The notes under the pieces: generated by a model
Database searches by the model: none
Seen by the model: only the letters and a program-made list of their open reading frames with translations
Told to the model about the DNA's origin: nothing
Assembly: GCF_000344685.1 (NCBI RefSeq)
Contig: NW_006920422.1
Coordinates: 548,521 to 612,520, forward strand
Direction: 5' to 3'
Length of the DNA: 64,000 bases
From: Gloeophyllum trabeum ATCC 11539
Lineage: Eukaryota; Basidiomycota; Agaricomycetes; Gloeophyllales; Gloeophyllaceae
Program-made: the position numbers and the translations under genes
In this document: one piece after another, positions 10,441 through 22,547 of the stretch
Position numbering within the stretch: the first letter of the stretch is position 1
Layout of the letters: each line of letters starts with the position of its first letter

Positions 10441-10856
10441 ATGAGCGGCACAGGCAGCACTGGCACGCAGTCCGTGCCCCCTGGGCCCCGCGGGCGCGGC
10501 GGGGGCAGCAAGGTGCGCAGCGTCTCCCCTGCTTCCCGTCCCCCGTAACTCCCTCCTGTACGTATTACAGACGCTATGGGGCGGCATTGCAGTCGTCGCT
10601 GCGGGCGGCCTCGCGTTCTACTACTCGCTCGCGTCGCACCAGGAGAGCAAGGAGCAGCGCGACCCGTCCACGGGCGGGCAGGTGCCTACGTGTGAGTGCC
10701 ACCATTTTCGGACTGGGTGGTACGGTGCTGATGGGACGCGCAGGGGAGTATCGTATCCAGCAGGCGCAGGCGCCGCCGACGGGGCCCGCGGAGAACCCGG
10801 CGACGCTGAGGAGCCAGGAACGGGAGAAGGAGCCGCCGAAGGGAGAGAAGACGTAG
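10441..10856 (+). CDS. Small single-pass membrane protein, family member B
   Basis: Exons 10441-10512, 10571-10691, 10744-10856 give 101 aa. A Gly/Ser/Pro leader ending in RGRGGGSK is followed by a helix (LWGGIAVVAAGGLAFYYSLA) with Gly-rich spacing, a charged segment (SHQESKEQRDPS) and then WEYRIQQAQ, where the Trp codon is split by a phase-1 intron exactly as in members A and C. The tail is Pro/Glu/Lys-rich and ends KGEKT. The start ATG is the first in frame after a TATA-like motif. Function unknown; family membership rests on the matching introns, helix and motif. Confidence 0.7.
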
Positions 10857-11263
10857 TCGGCCGAAGACGTGGGGGTCAGCAGGGCGGGATGTGAATCGCG
10901 CTAGCCACACGACCGCACCTGTGAAGGATGTATGTATCCCATCCATACAACGCGTGTAATCCCGCGCGATGTAAACCGCCTGTCTTACCAACGTCGAGGA
11001 TAGTGTGTACTCCCTTCCCGCTCGCAGCCAATCACGTTTAGCCATCCCGGAATAGAAAGGCACCTACTGAATGCAGCCACGATCGCGATCCTGGCCTGCG
11101 ATCCCAGCGCGGACGCCGTCATTCCGAGGATGCGCCAGCCACCCCCGTCGACGGCTCGCGGGAGCCACAAGTCAGCCACCCGCCGAGCAGGCGATATAAA
11201 CCGCTCGCAGGCTCGACGGCTCTCAGCAAACTTGACCTCCTCCCACTGCCATCAGTATACGCT
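10857..11263. promoter_or_regulatory. Spacer with TATA box before member C
   Basis: TATAAA at 11195-11200 sits about 65 bases upstream of the ATG at 11264 and is a good core-promoter candidate. I see no gene in the rest of the spacer. Confidence 0.45.
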
Positions 11264-11892
11264 ATGAGCCACTACATCCCCGTCAACACCCGCGGCGCGC
11301 CGCCCAAGCAAGGCAGGGTGCGTCTGTCTTTTCCTTCAGTCGTCGCCATGCTAATTCATAACCCGCGCACAGGTCCTCGCAGGCGGCATCGCCATCGTCT
11401 CCGCCGGCCTCGGGCTCTTCTACCTCAACCTCCACCGGCGGCACATGAACAAGGAGCGCAACGACCCCGTCTACCCCGGCGCCTGGCCCACCTGTACGTC
11501 TCCCCCTCCCCTCTCCTCCCCCACCCACTAACCGCCATTTTAATCCAGGGCAATTCCGCCTCCGCCAAGCCGCCTACATCCCCGACGCCCCCCTGCACGC
11601 CGGCACCATGACGCTCAAAGCCTCGCGCATCGAGCCGCGCGCCGCCCCGCTCGCCGCGCCCGCGCAGGAGCACAACGGCGGGCACTCGGTCATCCCTAAA
11701 GAGCGCACCCCGGCCCCGGCGTTCGACGAGAACGGGGAGCGCCTCCAGCTCAATCCTCGGCGCGCGCACCAGATCGCGGAGCCCGCGCCGCAGAGGGACA
11801 GGGGGGATGGAAGGCCGTATACGAAGGCGAGCGATATGCATGATGTGGGGATGAGGCGGGGGAAGGACCATCAGAGGGGGGTGGTGCATTGA
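11264..11892 (+). CDS. Small single-pass membrane protein, family member C (long tail)
   Basis: Exons 11264-11317, 11373-11493, 11549-11892 give 172 aa. An 18-residue basic leader precedes a helix (VLAGGIAIVSAGLGLFYLNL), a basic HRRHMNKER patch and a Trp codon split by a phase-1 intron (WQFRLRQAAY). Exon 2 is 121 nt, the same as in member B and 3 nt shorter than in A. Unlike A and B it carries a polar tail of about 130 residues rich in Pro, Arg, His and Ala (SVIPKERTPAPAF, SDMHDVGMRRGKDHQ), likely disordered. No enzymatic motif. All three genes are on the same strand within 2.3 kb, as expected for tandem duplication. Confidence 0.7.
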
Positions 11893-12560
11893 CTTTTGGT
11901 TACGTTCTAGGGGGCCTGTAGGATATGATGTGGTTGCGTACAAGTGTATCATGTAGCATTGGAGGCATGTAACTTTATTATGTTGTACGATATACGAGGG
12001 CTGGTTTTGCATTATTACGGGCGAAAGCACCTCTGCGAGTGAATTACATCGCGGCAGCGACAGCTTACCATCGTACCACGTACAGAAAGTGCTTGGAACG
12101 TCTGTCTATGCCTTGCCAAACTGTCCCTCCGGCGCATTCGAACGTCTCTGTGAACTGCACTGTCAACAGTCATATAGCGAGGTCAGAATATCCCGCAGTA
12201 CTTTGTATCCGGGACGATTCCAGACCAGCATCCTCTCCGTCCTCTCCTCTAACCTGTAGGTACGGGAAGAAAGGAAACCTACCCAAAAATCAGCTGAAGG
12301 ACGCACGTCGCAATCGAGGCTGTCCCTGAATCTAGAGCACACCACATCTTTTCACCGCAATTGTGGTCAGACACGCTGTTATTCAACCATCCCGACAGCG
12401 GCGCGAGAAAAATCGCTCGGACCAGACCGGCGTGCGGTACGGCTCCGCGCCCGAGTAGACATGCACGAAAGCCGCCGCGAGTCGGGGACGCCGTTCTCCC
12501 TCGAAGGAAGCGAGATTGCACACTGGCACGCCTCGCGTTGAATCATGGGACATACATACA
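11893..12560. other. Convergent intergenic region
   Basis: Lies between the 3' ends of member C (plus) and the APC permease (minus). No gene, tRNA or repeat recognised. Confidence 0.6.
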
Positions 12561-14722
12561 TCAAGCTCCCCGGACAACAACACGCACGCCCTCCCCCTCC
12601 TCCCTCTTCTTCGCGCCACCAGCCGTAGCGAACTCCCCGCTCCCGAGCTTCTCCGGCTCCACCAGGTGCAGGTCCGGGCCCTCGAACGTCCGCCGGCCCT
12701 GGCACACCCAGAACACGCCCGCGACGAGCAGGATGAACACCAGGATGCACGACGTGTAGTTCATATTCTGCGGGGACGCAAAGCGTGAGTGCACGGGTCA
12801 CGGGAGACGGGAAGGATGCAGGCTTTACCGAGGCGGTGACGGGGCTGAGGGTCGGTATCAGCATCGTCGCGCTGATGAACGCGAGGAAGACCGACGCGGC
12901 GACGTTCGTGGGCCACCCCCAGCGGCCCAGCCTGCGGGGACATTCCTGTCAACTTTCGCAGCGCCGCCTTAACACACACACACAAACTCACTTGAACGGC
13001 CGCGATTCGTCCAACTCCCGCCCCTTGACCATCAGCGCGACGATCGGCAGCAGGTACGCCAGGTCGAAGCCGATAGTCGCCAGCGAGATGATCGTGTAGA
13101 ACAGCGTCGACGAGCCGATGTACAGCACCAGCATCACGACCTCGATGAGCGCAGAGACAATCAGCGCGTTGGTGGGCACCAGCCGCCGCTGGTCGACGCG
13201 CCGGAACACGCGCGGGAACGGGAACGCGCCGTCGCGCGCGAACGCGTACACGGTGCGCGACGTCGCCATGAGCATCGAGTTCGACGCGAGCAGCGCGCAC
13301 GAGGTGGGCAGCAGCGCGAGGACGATGCCGCCCGGCCGCGAGTGCGTGCTCAGATAGGCGAGCGCGAGGAAGGGCGAGCCGATTTCGGACGCGAGGATAT
13401 CGTCGATGCGCGTCAGGCAGAAGAGGAGGGGGATGATGACGACGAGGCCGGAGAGAGTGCCCGTGAGGACTGTCACGATTAGTGCTTTTGGGACGTTTTT
13501 GGCTGGCTCGACCATTTCTTCAGACATCTGCGGATGAGCAATTCGTAGAGTGTTCAGAGTCGCAAATGGCCCGGAAGGAGTCACTTACGTGGGTTACAGA
13601 ATCATATCCGATCATAGTAAAGGCGCTCTGTAACAGACCCAAGATGAAGACGAGCGCATGGGATGACCATCCGGTATTGTTGATATCTGGAGGATAGCGA
13701 CGTGAGTATTTCGAGCGCACAGCGGGTATATGAGCGCTGACAAGCTGTGAACGCAAATTCCGCGGTCTGCTTCGGTTGCACGGTTGCTAATAGGGTGATG
13801 ATACAAGTGAGAACTCCCAAGATATTAAAGGCCACTGCGCAGCGGACGGACGTCAGTGTGAGCGAACTGGATCAGAGAGGAATACCGCGAGCTCACGTAG
13901 AATAGTGTTAAGTTTAGCAAGGTATTGATTTGCGAAGATGTTCGCGAAGACTGACAGGGCGAGCCAGAAGAAACATATTAGGACGAGGTGCCAAGGCGCG
14001 GCAACGTATTCTGGGTGGTATAGTGATGCCGCAGCTGTGAAGGTGAAGGCGGACTGAAAGACAGCCGACGCCCCAAAGGCCCATTGGCCCGCTGTAGAGG
14101 GAAAGAACAGTGATATTAGCCACGGATTTCGCCCGAGATGTACAACACCATACCAAGGTTCAACCACCCGGTCAGGTAGGATAGCTGTCTCCTCCATCGC
14201 GGAGATGATATACGATAGATCCAATACGACGGACCACCTGCTGAAGGGAATGCGGAGCACAGCTCTCCTAACGAGAACGCGACGAATATCGTGAATGTGC
14301 AGACAATGATCCCTGGTTAGACAGCCATCAGTTACACCACCAAACGAGACGAACATGCGAGATGAACGTACATCCCCAAAACAGTGCCTGTGGACCGCCA
14401 CTGTTCAGTGGCGCTACAAGCGTAAGGAAGATGGCAGATGGAGGGCTGTTGTTTAGGCATCATTGAGCTCGGTGATCATCTCGAGAACTACTGGGGCCTA
14501 CGTTAGTGTCATGTACCTACGAGCCCATCAGCAGTAGTTTCTAGCGAACATAAACCGTCAAACTGACCCCATGGCTGTCAGCGCGAGCAGGGAGAAGTGT
14601 CTTCTGAACTCCTGCTTGTACCCCAAGCGCTCCGTCTCATCATGAACCCCTTCCTGTTCCGAGCCTGGATACATCGAGTCGAAGACGCTCTTCCCATTCT
14701 TGACAGAGGAAACGTCGGCCAT
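12561..14722 (-). CDS. APC-superfamily amino-acid/amine permease
   Basis: Multi-pass transporter of the amino acid/choline (ACT; Uga4/Bat1/Hnm1-like) type. Exons in transcription order: 14568-14722, 14372-14445, 14154-14312, 13897-14091, 13742-13834, 13589-13686, 12992-13527, 12829-12931, 12561-12767 (539 aa). Seen: N-terminal FRRHFSLLALTAMG, LNSGGPQALFWGW, ELCSAFPSAGGPSYW, LSYLTGWLN, MIGYDSVTHMSEE followed by EPAKNVPKA, and TSRTVYAFARDGAFP, all typical of the family. The splice from exon 1 to exon 2 keeps the frame but makes the first membrane segment about ten residues shorter than usual, so a small exon may be missed in the 122-base intron 14446-14567. Substrate (GABA, choline, amino acid) not decidable from sequence. 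Confidence 0.88.
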
Positions 14723-15665
14723 GTCGCGCGGTTACGAGGGACCGGGGTGCAGAAACTTGAAGAGGGAGCAACACCAAGGCACGGAGTCTCTAACTCCATA
14801 AATATGAACATAAGGAAGATAGGAAGAACTGAAGAGGTAACTGCAGAAGTCACAAGCGACAGGACTCGGAGCGCCTTTGCTTCTCGGCTAGATGACTCTT
14901 GAGATAACGAGATGCTGCGCGGAAGCGCTCCTCCCGAGTGTCCGTCGGCATCTGAAGTCGTCTGAATCTATGTTTTCGTTCTTTCTCCTCCGTTGTAGGA
15001 GAAGATGCGTTGGCTCGCATGCGAGAATTATCACCTGTAGTATTATTGTCTTCAGCGGTCGTTGTTCTAGGGCTCGTGGACAAAGAACGTAATCAACCCA
15101 ACGTCTCCCATTGCCGGCGGAGAGATTCAAACGAGAGACCGGGGAGATAAGGTCGACGTCGCAAGCGAGACCGATCGATCACATTTCAATCCAAAGTCCA
15201 CATCGGAGCTCCTCGGTCGAAGCGCAGGCACCCGAAAACTCAAGATTCAGACAACTTGAACGTGGAAAGCATGTACGAGTCGATGAGCATGGCTGTCACT
15301 ACGTATTCCTAACAACAGCGACGGACGTAAGGAGAATTCTGAATCAGCGAGGAAAGCGGAGGCAAATAAATACGGTAGACACGGGGGGAAGGAAGGGAAT
15401 ATTACGGAGAAGTGTAAAGCGTATGGCCCGAAGAACGGCTGGGCAGTCGTTATTCCAGCCCGAGAAGAATGTTTAGAATACAGAGCGATGTTCAGTCCGA
15501 TCAAACAAGCAACCCGAGAATGAACACGAAGGTGAAGGTATAAACAGCCGCAAATGTTCAAGCATCAACCCAATCTGAAACGTAGCGTAAAGAGATCAGC
15601 ACAAGATGAAGGACGGACGAGGCCAGGCACTTCAAAGCGTCTCACCTGACTGGTACTCCCAACGG
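14723..15665. other. Intergenic region upstream of the permease
   Basis: Contains the presumed promoter of the permease and the 3' flank of the DUF7729-like gene, both on the minus strand. Short open frames here show no recognisable protein features. Confidence 0.5.
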
Positions 15666-17014
15666 TCATAAAAGAGACATCACGACGGCGACGCTCAGAA
15701 GAGCGACGCCTGCCGTGTACCCCCTCGCCGTCCCACGGAACTGCTTCGCGCCATTGACCAGCGCCACGTAGTCCGACCCGCAGGTCTTCTGCGCAAACTG
15801 TGCCGCACTCTCATAATTCTGCTGCAGCGCCGTCAGATTGCCCCTTGCCTGGTCGTACAGACCCAACAGCGTCTTCGTGCATGCATCGCATGTCGGCGTG
15901 CTGCTGTTCGACACCTTGTATCCCAGGGGCAGGTTGTAGAAATACAAGTCCGACGGGTTCGTGTTCCGGATGGCGTCGATGAAGCAGTACGTATTTGCCG
16001 TCGCATCGGTCTGGCACGCCGCGGTCCGCATGAGGGTGTACGCCTCCAAGCCTGTCACGGCGTCAATGACCGCCTGAAAGTTGTTGGAAATCTCCTTCGA
16101 GCAATTGGACTTTAGCTGGCCGAGATACGAGGCCATGTTGGCCGCACAGGTTTCCTCGTCGATGGTGGTGTTGCACGTGCCCCATATGATCGCATTCATC
16201 GCGGTGACGTTCTCCTGTGCCTGTTCGAAAATGATACGATGAGAACTGTCAAGTACCTCGCCCTGACCAAACGCACCTCGCTGAAAGCGTACGAATTCTG
16301 CAAAAGCAGCGAGAACGGCCGGCACGACCGAAAGTCCTCCGCCTGCAGCATGTTCAGGAAGAACGCCTGGCACCCCTGCGTCGAAAAGTTCTGCTCGAGG
16401 TTGTCAAACGGCTGCGGGAACGGCGTCGGCAGCACCGGTGTCTGCGCGGGGACAGTCGGCACGTTCGCCACGACCGTCGTGCTTGTCGGCGTGCTGCCGC
16501 TGCTCACCACGCTGGCGGACAGCGACCCCGAGAGCGCGGCGGACGGGACGGAGGCGGCAGTGGACGCGCTGAACGACGACACCTGCTGTCCCTGTTGCGG
16601 CTCGGGTTCGCGCCGCTGGTGCCCTGTGCGGTGCTCGTGAAACTTCCAATCTGTGAGCGAGTCCGCCCAGCTGTCATAGTCTGACGGCCTGTATCCGGAG
16701 AAGACGTCGAGCGCGGCGGGGTGCGAGAGGTAGCGGGTGGAAGCGGTGATGAGGATCAGGACGGCGGGGACGAGGAGGATCGTCCAGCGTGTGCGGCGCG
16801 CGGTCTTCAGCTTGGCATGGTGGGTGCTGCACGAGGGGATGTGCTGGTGTGAAGACGATCGCGAGGGAGTCGGCGGAGGTGATGGGGACGGGGATGGGGA
16901 CGGGGACGGGACGGTTAACGAAGAGGATGACGAGGGCGCACTCTCCAACGGGGGCCGTTGGGCGAACGGGAGGGGGGAAGGGGGAGGCGTGAACATTACC
17001 GGCGTGCGATACAA
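15666..17014 (-). CDS. DUF7729-like fungal secreted or anchored protein
   Basis: Two exons, 16277-17014 then 15666-16220 (430 aa). A proline/serine-rich cytoplasmic N-terminus (about residues 1-70, with an SPSPSPSPSP run) is followed by a signal-anchor helix (WTILLVPAVLILITAS), a Ser/Thr/Val-rich stalk and a cysteine-containing C-terminal domain with CQAFFLNML, CRPFSLLLQNSYAF, CNTTIDEETCAANM and CDACTKTLLGLYDQA. Several N-x-S/T sites (NVT, NTT, NCS, NSS, NLT) point to an extracellular domain. The protein ends in a hydrophobic segment (YTAGVALLSVAVVMSLL) like a GPI or membrane tail. The Cys pattern matches the basidiomycete DUF7729 group from memory; molecular function unknown. Confidence 0.75.
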
Positions 17015-17877
17015 AAGAACGTGGTGTGGAAAGAGTGGACGGGGCTCGTCGCGGGACGCTCAAGCACCAGCTGTCCTGCTCGTGTATTTACATCAGATTT
17101 GAACGCTGTCTGATGCTGAGAGATTGCTCACAAGTTCGATGGGCAGTCAAGGATGAAACGCCTGGTCAAGTTCTGAATGCTGATTGCGCCTTTCCCCCCG
17201 ACGTGAGCGAGGACCCTATATGATTCTGAAAGCGCTCACCGTCAACGATCGACACTGTCACTATCCTGCGAGGTATTGGTACCAAAGAGGAAAAGATGAT
17301 GAGCTGGACTCACGCAAACGCTTTGACGCCCTTCCCTGGCCTGAGAAGGAGAACTGGATATGGCGTCCACTACGTTCCCCTCATCGCCCGTTCCAGGCCT
17401 CCCCCTGCATCACTGGCATCTCCGGTACCGCCGTCCACTTACCGCCGGTTCCTGGAATTTCGTGGGTACCTGTTGCCGGTTTCATGTTTTATGGGCGGGA
17501 TCGACCGACACTGGCGGTGTTGTTGGACGTCGGCGTCGACGTCGACACCGACAGCCTGAGTGCCGGCGACATCTGCGCCAACCAATCCGGTCGCGGCTAT
17601 GCCATCGTGTTTGCTGATAGATGCCCTGCCGCCCATCGTCGCCCTTCATTGCTAGCAGTTGCTAGCGCGCCCTGAACGCCAAGGTTTCCAGAAAACTCGG
17701 ATGCATGTGCCTGTATGAATCCACACCGCGAGAAGTGAACTTCAGCCACGAGCACCTAATCTGATTTTTCCTTGAGCAAACGTTAACGCTTTTATTGCTC
17801 TGCTTCGGTGAAGTATAGGTAGTTTGACCTTTGCCGAACTGCTACATATTGACATTGTGAACATCACCCGGTAAAGT
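17015..17877. other. Intergenic region, no gene seen
   Basis: About 860 bases between the 5' end of the DUF7729-like gene and the 3' end of the FAD monooxygenase. Open frames here are short, overlapping and without conserved motifs. Confidence 0.5.
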
Positions 17878-20054
17878 CTAATGCACCACACCCTCTGCTT
17901 TCAACCACTCCACAGCCTCCTTCAAGTCCGCCTCCAAGTCATGCTCCCAGATCCACCTGTATCGCTCCCGCAAGTTCTCCCCGATCTTATCCCAGTCGTT
18001 GCCAAGAGGGGACTCCATCTCATACACCTGCGCCGTTTTTCACATTACTTCCTTAACTTTAAAGGAGCGGAAGGCAAGTGACAGCGTACCTCGCCTGTGC
18101 GGAGAGCCCACACCTGCTGCTTCGCCGCACGGGGCAGGCGGAATTTCTCGTACGCCAGTAAAAACTTGTCGATATTCTCAGCCGTACATCCCGGCAGCCG
18201 GAGCAGAGATGCGAGGATGTATGCATCTTCAGTGGCTTGGCCCGCACCAGCGCCGTTGTGGGGAAGACTCTAACCGTTACAGTAAGATCTGTTTTTTGCA
18301 TTAATTGGCAGGAAAACTGACCGCATGGGCCTATAGGAAGAGAGGGTCAACATCATCAACTAGAGGGAATGAAGGAAAAAGAAGGTACGCACGGAGTCGC
18401 CAAGGAGGGTGACCCTCCCTACGGTCCACTTGTCGAGCGGGACGAGCTCGTGCAAGGCCCAGCGCTCCGGTTTCTCAATTAACTACAGACGGACAGGATC
18501 TTTGGTCGTCTGTAGTCATCATAGGCAAGGGAGACGTACGTCTAGATAGTCCAGGACATCCTTGTCCCATCCGGCGAAGTCAGCCTTCATTTGGTCCTTA
18601 GTCACGGGTACGACCCAGGGTCCGCTACGTTATTGCAAGGCAAAGGATTCAATGTTCAGAAAAACAATAATGAGATAGAAGAAAAAACAGGGAGACCCAC
18701 GAATTCCATACGCGCTGGTCCTCGGGGGCGGTGCGGTCAGATACGAAGGCGACCAGGTTGAGGATGGTGCCCTGTTCGATCGGGAAGGTCAAGATGTGCT
18801 GTGGAGACGGGATATCAGTATCTATCAGGGAAGTACAGTACGGGAGCCGGGGGGGGGGGGAGGGGTTCGCGCGAATAGGTTGACCTTTTGCGGCCCAAGC
18901 CACATCCTCGGCACACGGACCCTTTCGCCCGTCCTCTCAATAGCCTTATCAAGAGGCAATAGGCCGCGGTACGCATACGTCCCTAATGCCCATTCTCAAT
19001 ACCTTTCGTCCAATAATGCTGATCCAGTGGGTCAAGCGCACCTGTATACCTGACGACTGCGTCTACTCGCGTTGTCACGTCGTAACCATACGTTAGACCT
19101 GGATAATGAAAGTAATGAATAGAGCAGAGAACTGACTGAGGCCAATACTGCCTCTGACGGCACTCTTTACACCATCGCATCCGATACAGACGTCAACCTC
19201 GAAGGTGCGTCCAGATTCGGTTGTCTCGGAGGGGTAGTCCGGATGAGGCTGGTGAGGCGGAGTCGTGTGGATGAGGACCTTGTTACCCGGGAGATTTTCG
19301 ACCTAAAGAATGAAAATAGAATGTGAGGAAGCGAAATGAGGTGAGAGCTTCAGCAGCCAAGTACCTTATTGACTCTACTAGCAAAGTGGGTGGTCACTGT
19401 CTTAGGAAGGAGCGGTAGAAGTGACTCCAAGAAACGAGCTCTAGATCATATCACCTACTATTACCCATATATGAAGGCTGACTATTTACGGAGACACGTA
19501 CCGATGCACAGAGCTGTTCTTGCCAGTGGTCCTGACCTGTCATGTCGCACTCAACAAAGCAAGGTCCGCTGCAAATTTAAGGATATAGACGCACCTCCGT
19601 AATCTCTTCCTGGGTATCCCACTTTGTGAATCGGAACCACAGGCCGTTATGTTCCTCGATTGTGGCGACCGACTCGTAGTTAGCAAGAATGGGCGTGCTG
19701 AGATCACTTGAAAGGCGTTCGAGGGCTTGCAATGAACTTCCCAAAGTTTTATCAGTGCTCCGGGATGAGGAAGAGTGCGCCACCAGTAGAAGTACTGGAA
19801 CGTACTTGGGACCCAACGCTATGCCAGCGCCGATTTCTGCGAACCTACAGAGGATGTTAATCTCCCAATAACAAAGGAGTCGCATAATTGACGCACTTCG
19901 GGGCTTGCTCAAAGAGGTGGATGGTATATCCAATCCTGCCTAGAGCTATGGCTGTAACTACACCGCCGATGCCGCCTCCTACGATGCCAATGGTGATGGA
20001 GGACTTGGAGGCGTCAAGGGGGGCGAGATACGCTTCGGTGTTAGGCGCAGACAT
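17878..20054 (-). CDS. FAD-dependent monooxygenase, salicylate-hydroxylase type
   Basis: Group A flavoprotein monooxygenase (NAD(P)H plus O2 hydroxylation of an aromatic or polyketide-like substrate). Fourteen exons in order: 19897-20054, 19806-19844, 19595-19736, 19502-19536, 19365-19440, 19137-19302, 19042-19098, 18885-18982, 18701-18798, 18540-18624, 18393-18482, 18322-18330, 18090-18269, 17878-18027 (460 aa). Seen: FAD dinucleotide fold GIVGGGIGGVVTAIALG, GAGIALGPN, the DG motif GCDGVKSAVRG, and the GD motif GDSAHASLPHNGAGAGQA. The AHA of the GD motif is encoded by a 9-nt exon (GCCCATGCG, 18322-18330), without which the motif is broken. Substrate unknown; a secondary-metabolism or aromatic-degradation role is likely but inferred. 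Confidence 0.9.
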
Positions 20055-20599
20055 GGTATAGTTCAGTTTCTTTCTTCGTAGGACTTGAGGATGCTAGTCA
20101 TGAGATTGACTCGCTGGGATATTTATACTCGAATAGAGCGCTTAATCACTATAACAGCGGATGGCAATGTAAAGTGGGCAGAAAGCGTTTTGTCAGAAGA
20201 AGTTACTTACTGGGCCGCGGCGCCACGGACTGTTGCGGCATGCGTGGTTCTCGAGGGAATTATGACATATATCTGAAGGTGCATCATGGCGAAGTAAGAA
20301 TCATAAAGCTTCCCGCAAGTCGGCCGCCTTCCATGGCCGATTCCGTGGGTTTAAACGATTCGGATTGGGAAAAGGTATCGCAGTACACGAACCACGCGCT
20401 CGCTAATACAGTAAGCACGGATTTGTGGTATGTTTCGCCACATAAGTCTTTCCCGACGATGCTGCCTTTTGCGGACGCCATGTCAGTGTTTTGAGAGAAG
20501 TTGAGGCCAAGGTTAGGGTTCGGCATGTAGTCGGCACATACCCTGATTGCAAAGCCGCCACCGCACCAGCCGTCAGACTCAGGCAATCCTTCCACAGTA
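20055..20599. promoter_or_regulatory. Divergent promoter region
   Basis: 545 bases between the divergently transcribed FAD monooxygenase (minus) and SDHAF2 (plus). I see no clear TATA box or other motif and no extra gene. Confidence 0.45.
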
Positions 20600-21151
20600 A
20601 TGTTGCAATCTCTCTTTCCTGTTATTCGCAAAACCTCCGCACGACTAGGAGCAAGATCGCTGTTCACGTCCATTCCGTGCCGTGCCGACCCCTGGGTCCT
20701 GCCGAACACCCCCGAGCACATCAAGCAAACCGCTCCCCCAGAAGATGCCGCCGAGTCGCCAGTTCTCTCTGAATTCCCTCCTATACCACGACCAGGGGAG
20801 ACTCCGGAGAAGACGCGCAGCCGCTTGCTGTACCAGGTGAGAAAGCGGGGGACGCTAGAGACGGATCTGCTTCTTAGCACGTTCGCGACGAGGCAGACGC
20901 TGGATGCGATGAGCGTCGAGGAGTTGCGCGAGTTCGATAAAGTACGTCTATCGATTTTTTCTCTCCACCCTTGCAAGTGTTAAGCGTCGTCGCTTACATA
21001 GCTGCTTGACGAGCCTGACTGGGATATCTACTACTGGTCTACCGAGAAACGAACTCCCCCTCCGCGGTGGCAAAATAGCACGATCCTCGAGAAACTAAGA
21101 AAGCATGCAAAGAACGAAGGAAAGGAAGTGCGCCGGATGCCAGATTTGTGA
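20600..21151 (+). CDS. SDH5: Succinate dehydrogenase assembly factor 2 (SDHAF2/Sdh5)
   Basis: Mitochondrial factor that promotes covalent FAD attachment to the SDH flavoprotein subunit. Exons 20600-20941 and 21002-21151, 163 aa, the usual length of the family. The N-terminus ([20 protein letters not shown]) is basic and hydroxylated like a mitochondrial presequence. The conserved core is clear: [40 protein letters not shown], then [14 protein letters not shown] after the intron. The neighbour downstream is an EngB-type GTPase that probably also acts in mitochondria. Confidence 0.95.
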
Positions 21152-21633
21152 CAAAATCAGATTGGTTGAGGGTATGCAGGCTTCCGCCTCTCGCCATCTT
21201 TCCACTACGCTACAGCCTCTAATAGGAATGTCCGCCCCGCGTACTGGAAACTACATTTGTGTCTTAGCTGCTGTACTACCATCTGAATACCTGCGGGGAT
21301 AGGTCTACGATTACAGTCGGCTTGTCGGAGATGAATGCGTGCTGTAGGTCTCGTCCTGAGCGGATTCTGAATTAAAAACGCATTGAGGAAGAGCTCGGTC
21401 AGATCCAGAGATATTATGCCGTCTATCGTATGGTTGAGTCGATACGATACGCGGGAATCATGCAGACGAACTACAGAGACAAGAGAATTCTCTGATTGGC
21501 TACAGAAAGATAGAGAGGAGTTTGCCCTTATTTTGCCCTTATTTGTCAAAGCCTTGGGAACCTAACATACCCAAACATTGTCGCGCGATTTCATCGAGTT
21601 GGCATTCGGACCTGCGTCCAAGCGTATGCATGC
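21152..21633. other. Spacer, possibly holding an unrecognised 5' exon
   Basis: Between SDHAF2 and the EngB-type gene. A short plus-strand reading FIELAFGPASKR just before 21634 could belong to an upstream exon of the GTPase, but I cannot connect it. Confidence 0.35.
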
Positions 21634-22547
21634 ATGCTAAGGGCCGTCAGTCTCAAAACCGACCTCTCGGGGATACGATGCGGACATAGAACTCTGGCGA
21701 CACTTGGAGATGTTTTTGCCCACCAGAATGCGGACATTGTCGGCTCTGCCTACTTGGTAGCTCAGATACCGCCCCTGCACGGGTTACCGGAGGTGAGCGT
21801 TTCTGCCAGGGTCACCAACATCCCCATTAACGGGGCGGTACAGATAGCGGTAACTGGTGAGTAGTTTCAGCATCGTTCGGGGAAATGTAAACCCAGAACG
21901 GACTAGGACGTGCCAATGTCGGCAAATCTACTCTGTTAAATGCTGTCATGGGGAGGAAAGACCTCGTCCATACCAGTAAAAAGGCTGTGAGAAATGTTCT
22001 TCGTTGATTATTGCCTTGACTCTGAAGATAAGCTCAGGGACACACCCGATCCCTGAATTTCTATCGTGTGGGGCCGGGACCAGGAAAGCTTGTACTCGTG
22101 GACGCGCCAGGGTATGGCACACGGGGGCGTCCAGAGTGGGGGGAAATTTGGGATCATTACATACAAAACCGTTCCCAGTAAGCTGGCCCAATCCGTGTCC
22201 TCTGCAACCACCAGACTTCCTAATGTGCATACTACTACAGGCTCCGCAGGATCTATGTCCTTATCAACGCTAAACACGGCGTGGAAGAGGCAGACTCATT
22301 TGTGCTAGCCGACCTGCACGAGAGGTGCCTCAGCATGGGTGGGACACGGTGGACTTTCCAGGCCGTTGTGACCAAGGTTGATTCCCTCCCGACGAAGCAG
22401 CTCCGGGCTGGATTGTCGAAGATTAGGGAGGACGTCTGGAAGGCGGCGCCGACGTGTCTGCCACCAATTGTCACCGCCGCGGCCGCGCGAGAACGGTTCG
22501 GGATAGATGAGGTCCGGAAATCTATGATGGAGGCGTGCGGAATCTGA
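21634..22547 (+). CDS. EngB/YihA-type ribosome-biogenesis GTPase, probably mitochondrial
   Basis: TRAFAC-class GTPase of the EngB/YsxC family, which helps assemble the large ribosomal subunit; nuclear fungal copies are expected in mitochondria. Exons 21634-21792, 21844-21856, 21907-21986, 22038-22177, 22241-22547 (232 aa). Seen: PPLHGLPEIAVTGRANVGKS (G1/P-loop, about residues 46-65), TSKKAGHTRSLNFY (G2 region), VLVDAPGYG (G3), and VVTKVDS (G4). Exon 2 is 13 nt and supplies IAVTG of the P-loop region; skipping it would break the frame. The start is the first in-frame ATG and lacks an obvious presequence, so the true start may lie upstream. The family's usual length is about 200 residues plus a targeting peptide. 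Confidence 0.87.

Noticed and set aside
15247..15561. Hydrophobic minus-strand frame between permease and DUF7729-like gene
   Set aside because: Short and isolated with no initiation context or homologous feature; likely 3' flank sequence.
18849..18862. Poly-G run in a monooxygenase intron, and the similar one near 48748
   Set aside because: Simple homopolymers inside non-coding sequence; no evidence of function.
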